From Pseudomonadota bacterium (GTDB lineage: Bacteria > Pseudomonadota > Alphaproteobacteria > Rhizobiales > Hyphomicrobiaceae), in contig JAFECE010000002.1 of NCBI GenBank assembly GCA_018242295.1, positions 124,001 to 188,000 on the forward strand: 64,000 nt of DNA. Direction: 5' to 3'. A program made the position numbers and the translations under genes. The notes beneath the pieces are model-generated. The model was not told the DNA's origin. It did no database searches and saw nothing but the letters and a program-made list of their open reading frames with translations. Below are positions 55,776 through 64,000 of the stretch, in pieces (position 1 is the stretch's first letter; every line of letters starts with the position of its first letter).

Positions 55776-56626
55776 TTGCGAGCTCCGGCTTGCACGGAGA
55801 GGGCGCGGTCGAGGATGATGGCGAGGATAACGAGCGCCAGACCGGCTTCAATGCCGAGCGGAATGTTTCGGTTGGCGAGCGCACGGTTGACCGGATTGCC
55901 GAGGCTCGGCGCTCCGATCAGCGTCGCGAAGACGACCATCGACAGCGAAAGCATGATGCATTGCGTCAGACCCGCCATGATTGAGGGCAGGGCCGCGGGC
56001 AATTCCACCTTCCACAACAGCTGCCGCTTCGTCGCGCCGAAGCTCTCGCCCGCTTCGAGCATCGGCTTCGGGATCGAGGTCAGCCCGAGATACGTCATGC
56101 GCACTGGTGCGGGCATCGCGAAGATGATCGTCACGATCAGAGCCGGCGCCGCGCCGAGACCGAACAGAATGAGGATGGGAATGAGATAGACGAACGTCGG
56201 CATCGTCTGCATCAGGTCGAGCAGCGGCTGCGCCACCCGCCAGACGCGGGGATTATGCGCCGCCCATATGCCAAGCGGCACGCCGATCGCCATCGAGAGA
56301 GCGGTGGCCGCGACGACCAGCACCAGCGTTTGAACCGTTTCTTTCCAGAGCCCTTGATTGAGGATGAAAAGGAAACCAATCAGCACGCCAATGGCCAGCG
56401 GCTTCGATCGTTTGAGCCAGTAGGCAAACCCGGCGAGGACGACAGCGAGAACGATAGGAGGCACTTGCAAGAGCAGAGCGGAAGTCCCGTCGACGACCGT
56501 TCCGAGAACTCCGGAAACGGCATCGAACAGCCACTGGAAATAATCCGTCACGAAATCGAAGACGGATTTTCCCAACTGGCCTATGGGAATTTTCCAGGCG
56601 GTTATCAGCTTCGATAGGGGGTCCAT
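55772..56626 (-). CDS. Choline/betaine ABC transporter permease
   Basis: The ATG at 56626 gives 284 residues (a GTG at 56632 adds two). There are six or so membrane segments plus the permease coupling loop (ESFGATKRQLLWKVELPAALPSIMAGLTQCIMLSLSMVVFATLIGAP), the EAA-type loop. It belongs to the ProW/OpuAB/ChoW family. A 13-bp tandem duplication containing the ribosome-site sequence AGGGAACGTGGCG lies directly upstream. Confidence 0.9.
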   Translation of the reverse strand: MDPLSKLITAWKIPIGQLGKSVFDFVTDYFQWLFDAVSGVLGTVVDGTSALLLQVPPIVLAVVLAGFAYWLKRSKPLAIGVLIGFLFILNQGLWKETVQTLVLVVAATALSMAIGVPLGIWAAHNPRVWRVAQPLLDLMQTMPTFVYLIPILILFGLGAAPALIVTIIFAMPAPVRMTYLGLTSIPKPMLEAGESFGATKRQLLWKVELPAALPSIMAGLTQCIMLSLSMVVFATLIGAPSLGNPVNRALANRNIPLGIEAGLALVILAIILDRALSVQAGARK

Positions 56627-56676
56627 CGCCACGTTCCCTCGCCACGTTCCCTAGACTGAAGCTCATCTCCGCAGAA

Positions 56677-56699
56677 GACGGCCGCCGGATGCGGCCGTC
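56677..56699 (-). promoter_or_regulatory. Intercistronic hairpin after the binding-protein gene
   Basis: GACGGCCGC/GCGGCCGTC forms a perfect 9-bp stem with a 5-base loop in the 103-bp gap between the binding-protein and permease genes. No T run follows on the coding strand. Such hairpins protect the upstream mRNA, allowing more binding protein than permease. Confidence 0.65.
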
Positions 56700-56729
56700 C
56701 AGCTCTGCGCCGGATGGTGTCGATCGAGG

Positions 56730-57653
56730 CTATTTGAGTGCGGCGCTCACGGCAGCCGCAGCGTCGCCGCCATCGAATGTCGTGACGCCTTGAAGCCAGG
56801 GCTTAGCAGCATCGGGGTTGGCCTTCAGCCACGAAAGCGCCGTTGCCTTTGGATCGGCGCCGCTCTTCAGAACGGGTCCCATCATCGCTCCTTCCATCGC
56901 GAGATTGAACTTGAGGTTGCTCAAGAACTTGCCGACGTTCGGGCACTCTTTCTCGTAGCCTGCGCGCACATTGGTGCTGACCGTTGCCGCGCCAAAGCCG
57001 GAATCGCCCATTCCGTCGAGATAAGCGATCTTCATCTCGCCCATGACCGGATGCGGCGTCCAGCCGAGGAACACGATCCACTCGTTCTTCTTCATTGCTT
57101 TTTCGGCTTGGGTCAGCATGCCCGCTTCCGAGCTTTCGACCAGCTCGAAGCCCTGCAGGTTGTTTTCCGGCTTGGCGATCATTCCGCTGATGATGCGATT
57201 GCCGTCGTTGCCCGCTTCGATGCCGTAGATCTTGCCGCCGAATTTTTCCTTTTGCGCCCCGAGGTCTTTGAGGCTTTTCACACCCGCATCTGCAACATAT
57301 TGCGGGACGACGAGGCCGTAACCTGCATCGTCAAGATTGACGCCGATCGTCTCGACGGACTTGTCGTCCGTGTAGGGTTTGATGTCGGCCGTCATGCTCG
57401 GCATCCAGTTGCCGAGGAAGACGTCGATGTCCTTGTTCTTCAATGATGCATACGTGACCGGAACCGACAGCGTTTTCACTTCGGGCTCGTAGCCGAGAGC
57501 CTCGAGAAGGTTCTGAGCTGTAGCGGTCGTGACTTGAATGTCCGTCCAACCGACATCGGCGAAGCGGACTTTCTTGCAGCTCGCACTGTCTGCGTGGGCC
57601 GAGGTGGCGGCCAGACTCAGGGCAAGGGCGACCCCCATCGCGATGCGTGTCAT
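56730..57653 (-). CDS. Choline ABC transporter substrate-binding protein (ChoX-type)
   Basis: The 307-residue protein has a signal peptide (MGVALALSLAATSAHA) and the OpuAC/ChoX fold. Landmarks include KKVRFADVGWTDIQVTTATAQNLLEALGYEPEVKTLSVPVTYASLKNKDIDVFLGNWMPSMTADIKPY and the aromatic-rich ligand region WIVFLGWTPHPVMGEMKIAYL. Quaternary-amine-binding proteins cage the ammonium with aromatic residues. The DVGWTDI start favours choline over glycine betaine, and the betBA genes nearby agree. It is first in the transporter operon. Confidence 0.9.
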   Translation of the reverse strand: MTRIAMGVALALSLAATSAHADSASCKKVRFADVGWTDIQVTTATAQNLLEALGYEPEVKTLSVPVTYASLKNKDIDVFLGNWMPSMTADIKPYTDDKSVETIGVNLDDAGYGLVVPQYVADAGVKSLKDLGAQKEKFGGKIYGIEAGNDGNRIISGMIAKPENNLQGFELVESSEAGMLTQAEKAMKKNEWIVFLGWTPHPVMGEMKIAYLDGMGDSGFGAATVSTNVRAGYEKECPNVGKFLSNLKFNLAMEGAMMGPVLKSGADPKATALSWLKANPDAAKPWLQGVTTFDGGDAAAAVSAALK

Positions 57654-57938
57654 GACAACTCCTGTTGTTGGCAGTACCGGGTGCTAATGACAACAGTCCG
57701 CCTGACGAGATCTGAGCAAGAGGCGAAGATCCTCTTGTGTTGGCAGTCCGTTGAAGGCGTTACCTGACCGGGTAACCTCATTAGCTAATCACGGCCATTC
57801 GCGATCGATTTTACAATTGCGACGCGATTCTGCGTTTACGCGCCGAACTCACGTACTCCTTTCACTTTCAAAGTTGTTTTGGTGCTGGCGGTTCGCAACA
57901 GGCGGGCCTCCCCCAAAATCGCAGACTGATTGCCGAAC
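57654..57938. promoter_or_regulatory. Transporter promoter region
   Basis: This gap upstream of the transporter operon contains an inverted repeat GTTACC-N6-GGTAAC at 57759-57776 and a directly repeated TGTTGGCAGT at about 57665 and 57738. Both are candidate binding sites for the adjacent AraC-type regulator. Confidence 0.45.
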
Positions 57939-58979
57939 TCAAATCGACGGCAGTCTCGCGCGGCTCGTATCGCGTCGCAGCGAAGGCGTCGTCTTGAAAT
58001 CCTGCTCGGATTTTTGCGGCGCACGCTCACTGCGCGGTGTACGCCCATAAAGGGCGCGATACGACTTGCTGAAGTGGCACGTCGATTGGAAACCGCAGGA
58101 AACGGAAATCTGGGTGATGGACATCTGCGACTGGAGCAGCAGTTCGCGGGCGCGCCGCAGGCGAAGCTGCAAATAATACTTTGTCGGCGTCGTATGCAGC
58201 GTTTCCTGGAACATGCGTTGCACCTGGCGCAGCGAAAGTCCTGCGAGGCTCGCAAGTTCGACCGCGCTCAACGGTTCCTCAAAATTGGCTTCCATGAGCG
58301 CGGCGATGTCGACGAGGGCGCCGTGGTTAAATCCTAGGCGCGCTGCCACCGGAATGTGCTGGCGATCATACCCGTCGCGCACGCGCTCGAGAATGAACTG
58401 ATTGGAAATCTCCGCGACCAAGGTCTTGCCGAAGCTGCTGCGCACGAGAGCGAGCATCATGTCGATGGGTGCGATCCCGCCCGTACACGTCATCCGGTCG
58501 CGATCGATCACGAACAGCTCTTCCTGGAACTTCACTCGCGAGTGAAATTCGCGCAGGCCGGCCATGTTTTCCCAATGAATCGTGCATTTATAGCCGTCGA
58601 GAAGCCCGGACTTTACCAGTGCGAACGTGCCGGTACAAAGGCCACCCAGCACCACTCCGTCATGCGCGATGCGGCGGAGCAGATTGACCACCTTGTCGTT
58701 GACGAAATTCGCGACATTGGTGCCGCCGCAGACAAGAACCATGTCGAGATTGCCGGCAGCGTCATAAGTGACGGCATCGGCATACGACATCCCATTGCTC
58801 GAAGGCACAGGCCGGCCATCGGTCGTGATAATGGTCCAGGAGTAATGGGTCTGGCCGCTTAGCCGGTTGGCCATCCGGAGAACTTCGATCGCGCTCGAAA
58901 CCGCGATCATAGTGTATTCGTCCAGCGTCAGGAATCCGATCCTGCGGATCGTACTCAGCTTCGTTGAAACGTCGTTCAC
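57939..58979 (-). CDS. gbdR: GlxA-family AraC-type regulator (GbdR-like)
   Basis: The chosen start is a GTG at 58979 with GGAG nine bases upstream, giving 346 residues; upstream in-frame codons reach 59066. The N-terminal DJ-1/PfpI-like domain (RRIGFLTLDEYTMIAVSSAIEVLRMAN... VLGGLCTGTFALVKSGLLDG) is followed by a C-terminal AraC domain with two helix-turn-helix motifs (LSAVELASLAGLSLRQVQRMFQ, ITQISVSCGFQSTCHFSKSYRALYG). This is the architecture of GbdR, the activator of betaine catabolism that senses glycine betaine and dimethylglycine. Its position among the transporter and bet genes supports that role. Confidence 0.85.
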   Translation of the reverse strand: MNDVSTKLSTIRRIGFLTLDEYTMIAVSSAIEVLRMANRLSGQTHYSWTIITTDGRPVPSSNGMSYADAVTYDAAGNLDMVLVCGGTNVANFVNDKVVNLLRRIAHDGVVLGGLCTGTFALVKSGLLDGYKCTIHWENMAGLREFHSRVKFQEELFVIDRDRMTCTGGIAPIDMMLALVRSSFGKTLVAEISNQFILERVRDGYDRQHIPVAARLGFNHGALVDIAALMEANFEEPLSAVELASLAGLSLRQVQRMFQETLHTTPTKYYLQLRLRRARELLLQSQMSITQISVSCGFQSTCHFSKSYRALYGRTPRSERAPQKSEQDFKTTPSLRRDTSRARLPSI

Positions 58980-59339
58980 GTCGCAAAGGCTCCAACGTAA
59001 AACGGTAAGGCTAGAGTCGTTCGTGATCGCTACTTGAAGGCCCTGCTGCACCCGGCAACGAAGCAAAGGCAGTGCGCACCCAGAAAAGAAATAGTATCAC
59101 TAAGTCGCATTTTGACAAGTTCAGAAGGCGCAAATCCGGGGCCATAAGGACGAAGCTGGCGAGTCTTCTTCGACTGTCGCCACCGAAGTCATTTGCGTCG
59201 TATCTGGGATAGCTTGAAAAAGGCGACACCGGCATAGGGGAAAGACGCTTTGGATGGCGGCGGCTGGATGCGCGCCGAACGATCCAGGTGGGCGAGGGCG
59301 GCTTTCTCTCCGCTGATTTCCTAGGCAATCTGAGTGTTA
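58980..59339. promoter_or_regulatory. Divergent region between gbdR and betB
   Basis: About 360 bp without a gene separate the regulator and the betBA operon, which are transcribed apart, so both promoters must lie here. No BetI-type repressor gene is adjacent, and no clear palindrome was found by eye. Confidence 0.45.
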
Positions 59340-60800
<1,461 letters not shown>

Positions 60801-60844
60801 AGTAGACAATTGGGCTCCGTTGAAAGACCGGGATCTGTCCAGAG

Positions 60845-62506
60845 ATGAGCGCTGCGGAAGAGTATGATTATATCATCGTAGGTGCGGGATCGGCCGGATG
60901 CGTGCTTGCCAACCGCCTGACGGAAGATGAGGGCACGCGCGTGCTGGTCCTAGAGGCCGGGCCACAGGACTACAGCATCTTCATTCATATGCCGTCTGCG
61001 TTCGCTTATCCGCTGGCAGGGACTAAATACAACTGGTGGTACGAGTCGGAGCCGGAGCCGTTTCTCGATAACCGCAGGATGTACTGTCCGCGCGGCCGCG
61101 TCGTCGGCGGTTCCTCATCGATCAACGGCATGATCTACATTCGCGGCCACGCGTTCGACTACAACGCGTGGGCCCGGCGTCAGGGTCTCGAAAACTGGAG
61201 CTACTTCCATTGCCTCCCGTACTTCAAGAAATCCGAGACGCGGCTCAAGGGCGGTGATGCCTATCGCGGTAGCTCCGGCCCGCTCTATGTAACGACTGCG
61301 CCCTGCACCAATCCGCTTTACGACACCTTCATCGAAGCGGGGCGCCAGGCAGGCTATCCCGTCACCAAGGATATGAACGGCGAGCAGCAGGAAGGCCTCG
61401 GCCGGATGGATATGACCGTCTACAAGGGACGGCGATGGAGCGCCGCGAAGGCACATCTTCGCCCGGCTGAGAAACGCGGCGGCGTCGTGGTCAAGGCGAA
61501 GTCTCTGGTGACGCGTGTCCTGTTCGAAGGGAAGCGTGCCGTCGGTGTCGAATTTAGCCGCGGCGGCCGCCTGCAATCGGCACGCGCGACTCGCGAAGTG
61601 ATCGTCAGCGGCGGGGCCATCAATTCACCGCAGGTCCTGATGCTGTCCGGCATCGGCAACGCCGACGAATTGAAGAAGCTCGGCATACCGGTCGTGCAGC
61701 ACTTGCCCGGCGTCGGCGAAAACCTGCAAGACCACATCGAAGCCTACGTGCAGTACGAATGCAAAGAGCCGGTTTCGATTTACAGTGCCAACAACCCGCT
61801 GGCGAAATTGAAGATCGGCATCGAGTGGATACTGACAGGCAAGGGCCTCGGCGCGACCAATCATTTTGAATCGGGCGGCTTCATCCGCAGCGACGCGGGC
61901 GTTCTTCACCCCGACCTGCAATATCATTTCTTTCCGATGGCCATCAGCTATGACGGTTCGTCAGCCGCAAAGGGCCACGGATTTCAGGCGCACATCGGCC
62001 CGATGCGCCCGACCAGTACCGGATACGTCAAACTCAAGTCCGCCGATCCGCGGCAATACCCGCGCGTGCTCTTCAACTACATGCAGACCGAGCAGGATCG
62101 CAAAGAGATGCGCGCCGGCATCCGGCTGACCCGCGAGATATTTTCTCAGCAGGCTTTCGACCGCTATCGTGGCGATGAACTCGCCCCCGGCCCAGCAAGC
62201 ACGAGCGATGCCGACATAGACGCATTCATCCGCGCCAAGGCGGAAAGTGCCTACCATCCGTCCTGCTCATGCCGCATGGGAACGGACGACATGGCGGTCG
62301 TCGACGGCCAGGGACGCGTGCACGACGTCGAGGGCTTGCGCGTCGTCGATGCCTCGATCATGCCCGACGTCGTCAGCGGCAATCTCAATGTTCCGACGAT
62401 CATGATGGCCGAGAAGCTGGCCGACGCCATTCGTGGACGGCCGCCGCTACCCCCTGAACAGGTGCCGGTTTGGGTCAATCCTGATTACCAGACCAGCCAG
62501 CGCTGA
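60845..62506 (+). CDS. betA: Choline dehydrogenase
   Basis: The 553-residue GMC oxidoreductase begins with the FAD-binding fold ([22 protein letters not shown]). It has both GMC signatures: [27 protein letters not shown] and [25 protein letters not shown]. The catalytic His region is [10 protein letters not shown], followed by [27 protein letters not shown]. This matches BetA, a membrane-associated enzyme oxidising choline to betaine aldehyde and partly onward. It is co-oriented with betB. Confidence 0.93.
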   Translation: MSAAEEYDYIIVGAGSAGCVLANRLTEDEGTRVLVLEAGPQDYSIFIHMPSAFAYPLAGTKYNWWYESEPEPFLDNRRMYCPRGRVVGGSSSINGMIYIRGHAFDYNAWARRQGLENWSYFHCLPYFKKSETRLKGGDAYRGSSGPLYVTTAPCTNPLYDTFIEAGRQAGYPVTKDMNGEQQEGLGRMDMTVYKGRRWSAAKAHLRPAEKRGGVVVKAKSLVTRVLFEGKRAVGVEFSRGGRLQSARATREVIVSGGAINSPQVLMLSGIGNADELKKLGIPVVQHLPGVGENLQDHIEAYVQYECKEPVSIYSANNPLAKLKIGIEWILTGKGLGATNHFESGGFIRSDAGVLHPDLQYHFFPMAISYDGSSAAKGHGFQAHIGPMRPTSTGYVKLKSADPRQYPRVLFNYMQTEQDRKEMRAGIRLTREIFSQQAFDRYRGDELAPGPASTSDADIDAFIRAKAESAYHPSCSCRMGTDDMAVVDGQGRVHDVEGLRVVDASIMPDVVSGNLNVPTIMMAEKLADAIRGRPPLPPEQVPVWVNPDYQTSQR

Positions 62507-62613
62507 AAATTTTTTTGGCCGCGACCGGCGCCGGATCATTGTCGAATCCGCGCGCGTTGTGCTCTACGATGAACGCCGTATTAAGCTTACCGTCCCGGGC
62601 TCGGAGATGCGCG

Positions 62614-62808
62614 ATGCGATGGCTGCTGGTCGAGCGGAAGCCCGATGTGATTTATGCTGCTCTCCAGGATATTTACCTGGCCGCGAACGATTCCAGAACG
62701 CACGACCGCGGCCTGGCTTTGACCTTCGCAACGCGGGAAGCAGCCGAAGACCATCGCCGGCACCTGAAGCATCGCTACGATTGGGTTGTAATGAGTTCCG
62801 GCAATTGA
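62614..62808 (+). CDS. Small hypothetical protein
   Basis: The ATG at 62614 has GGAG about eight bases upstream and gives 64 residues (MRWLLVERKPDVIYAALQDI...LKHRYDWVVMSSGN). It is soluble, with mixed helix and strand. I recognise no family. Confidence 0.5.
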   Translation: MRWLLVERKPDVIYAALQDIYLAANDSRTHDRGLALTFATREAAEDHRRHLKHRYDWVVMSSGN

Positions 62809-62943
62809 CACTGCCCACGGCGCGCCCCTGGCATCGTGGTTGCGGGAACTTCGCTGGTCGCCACGCGTTCCGCCGGAACCCTTAGCGCCGAAAGTTCTTC
62901 GTGCTAATCTGTACCGAGTATTGCGTTCCCGAGGAGTCTAGCG

Positions 62944-63849
62944 ATGGCAACTGCGCGGTCCTTCTGGAAAGGGCACCTGCGCTTGGCGCTCGTTACCATT
63001 CCCATCCGATTGGTCAGCGCGACCGCATCCGAAGACAAGATCGCGCTGCATCAGGTCGATAAGAAATCCAAGCAGCGCATTCGCTATCAGAAAGTTGCAG
63101 GCGAGTCCGGAAAGGTCGTTCCCCAGTCGGACATCGTCCAAGGCTACGAGCTCGAAGACGGGAACTACGTGCTTCTCGAGCCGGAAGAGCTGGACAAACT
63201 GAAACTCACGACGCGCCACACCGTTGAGCTGACCGAATTCGTCGAGGCCTGCTCGATCGATCCTCTTTATTTCGCCAATCCGTACTACGTCCTTCCCGAC
63301 GGCGACGTCGCCGAGGAAGGGTACCGCATCATCCGCGACGCGCTCCGTGCAACGAAGAAATACGGCGTTGGTCAGCTGACGATCCGCGGCCGCGAAAACC
63401 TGATCGCGATGAAGCCGAGCGGCGATGGGCTGATGATCGAAACGCTTCGTTACGCCGGTGAAGTGCGCGACGCCGACGAGGTCTTCGATGGAATCGGCAA
63501 TGAGAAGCTTCGCCCCGAACTCGTCGACATGGCGAAGCAGCTCATCGAGGAACGCACGCGGAAGTTCAATCCCGACGATTTCAAGAACCATTATGCCGAG
63601 GCGCTGCGCAGCCTTGTGAAGGAAAAGGTTGCGGGCGGCCTCTCGACGGAGATCGCAGGCGGCGACGAACAGCCGTCGGGCGGAACGGTGATAGATTTCA
63701 TGGAAGCCTTGCGCCGTTCCACGGGAAAGGGATCGTCCGCGAAGTCTTCACCGGCAAAAGCCAAGACGGCAGCATCGCGTCAAAAGCGCGAGCCCGTGAA
63801 GCGCGCCCCTGCGAAGTCGTCGAAGCGAAAATCGAAAGCACGCGGATAA
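62944..63849 (+). CDS. ku: Ku protein, non-homologous end joining
   Basis: The 301-residue product has the bacterial Ku core: ARSFWKGHLRLALVTIPIRLVSATASEDKIALHQVDKKSKQRIRYQKV at the N-terminus, then DIVQGYELEDGNYVLLEPEEL and VGQLTIRGRENLIAMKPSGDGLMIETLRYAGEVRDADEV. A Lys/Ala-rich basic tail (KAKTAASRQKREPVKRAPAK) can bind DNA. Ku homodimers encircle broken DNA ends and recruit LigD. No ligD gene lies within the window, so the partner is elsewhere. An ATG at 62944 is preceded by GAGG. Confidence 0.95.
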   Translation: MATARSFWKGHLRLALVTIPIRLVSATASEDKIALHQVDKKSKQRIRYQKVAGESGKVVPQSDIVQGYELEDGNYVLLEPEELDKLKLTTRHTVELTEFVEACSIDPLYFANPYYVLPDGDVAEEGYRIIRDALRATKKYGVGQLTIRGRENLIAMKPSGDGLMIETLRYAGEVRDADEVFDGIGNEKLRPELVDMAKQLIEERTRKFNPDDFKNHYAEALRSLVKEKVAGGLSTEIAGGDEQPSGGTVIDFMEALRRSTGKGSSAKSSPAKAKTAASRQKREPVKRAPAKSSKRKSKARG

Positions 63850-63852
63850 TGC

Positions 63853-63869
63853 GTCTCGCGGCGCGAGAC
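63853..63869. terminator. Hairpin just after ku
   Basis: GTCTCGC-GGC-GCGAGAC forms a perfect 7-bp stem 4 bp past the ku stop. No T run follows, so it is a weak terminator candidate. Confidence 0.4.
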
Positions 63870-63926
63870 TCGTGCTAATCTTACCGCATCGCGAAGTTCA
63901 CTCGCCGCTCATATTGGTGGACGTGC

Positions 63927-64000
63927 ATGAACGCCGCGAATCCTCTCACGAAATGTGAGCGAAGGAAGCGTTGTTGCCTGGTTGCGTTTGGCAATTTCAG
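63927..64000 (+). CDS. Possible start of a gene running off the window
   Basis: An ATG at 63927 opens a frame (MNAANPLTKCERRKRC...) without a stop before the window edge. Too little is present to judge whether it is real. Confidence 0.2.
   Translation, partial: MNAANPLTKCERRKRCCLVAFGNF

Overview
The window looks like alphaproteobacterial chromosome, most likely Hyphomicrobiales and possibly a methylotroph such as a Hyphomicrobium relative. This is inferred from gene content (choline and betaine demethylation, periplasmic sulfite dehydrogenase, Ku, GlsB-type stress protein), the high GC and the compact operons. I ran no similarity search, so the genus is a guess.

Region 1 (1-4.06 kb): the 3' part of a TonB-dependent receptor, an Asp-box (sialidase-fold) secreted protein and a thioredoxin-like secreted protein form one operon. 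A small GlsB/YeaQ-type membrane protein follows.

Region 2 (4.47-32.98 kb): a genomic island of about 28.4 kb. It starts at an intact tRNA-Arg(TCT) gene and ends at a degraded copy of that tRNA's 3' 47 nt. A frameshifted integrase stump lies just inside the left end. A C-terminal integrase scrap lies just beyond the right copy, which suggests two elements accreted at the same tRNA. The island carries many remnants plus four intact cargo blocks. (a) Cell-wall enzymes: an L,D-transpeptidase and a secreted ClpP-fold/NlpC-like fusion. (b) A cysteine-hydrolase homologue without its catalytic Cys. (c) An organosulfur module: two flavin-dependent (LLM) monooxygenases, two RibB paralogues (one with a ruined active site), a divergent LysR regulator, a YeiH-type exporter and SorAB sulfite dehydrogenase. 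(d) An archaic (Csu-like) chaperone-usher fimbria operon.

Region 3 (33-40.8 kb): integrase debris, a truncated AraC-type regulator, a methyltransferase, a three-gene envelope operon whose last gene fuses a phosphate-binding-like domain to OmpA, a DUF1801 protein and a small hypothetical protein.

Region 4 (41-62.5 kb): a complete choline-to-glycine route. One tight polycistron, soxBDAG-dgcAB-etfAB-gbcAB, is followed by a convergent choline-type ABC transporter, a GlxA/GbdR-type regulator and divergent betB-betA. Choline is imported, oxidised to betaine aldehyde (BetA) and glycine betaine (BetB), then demethylated stepwise to dimethylglycine (GbcAB), sarcosine (DgcAB with its ETF) and glycine (SoxBDAG), releasing C1 units.

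Region 5 (62.6-64 kb): a small hypothetical gene and a Ku gene for non-homologous end joining.
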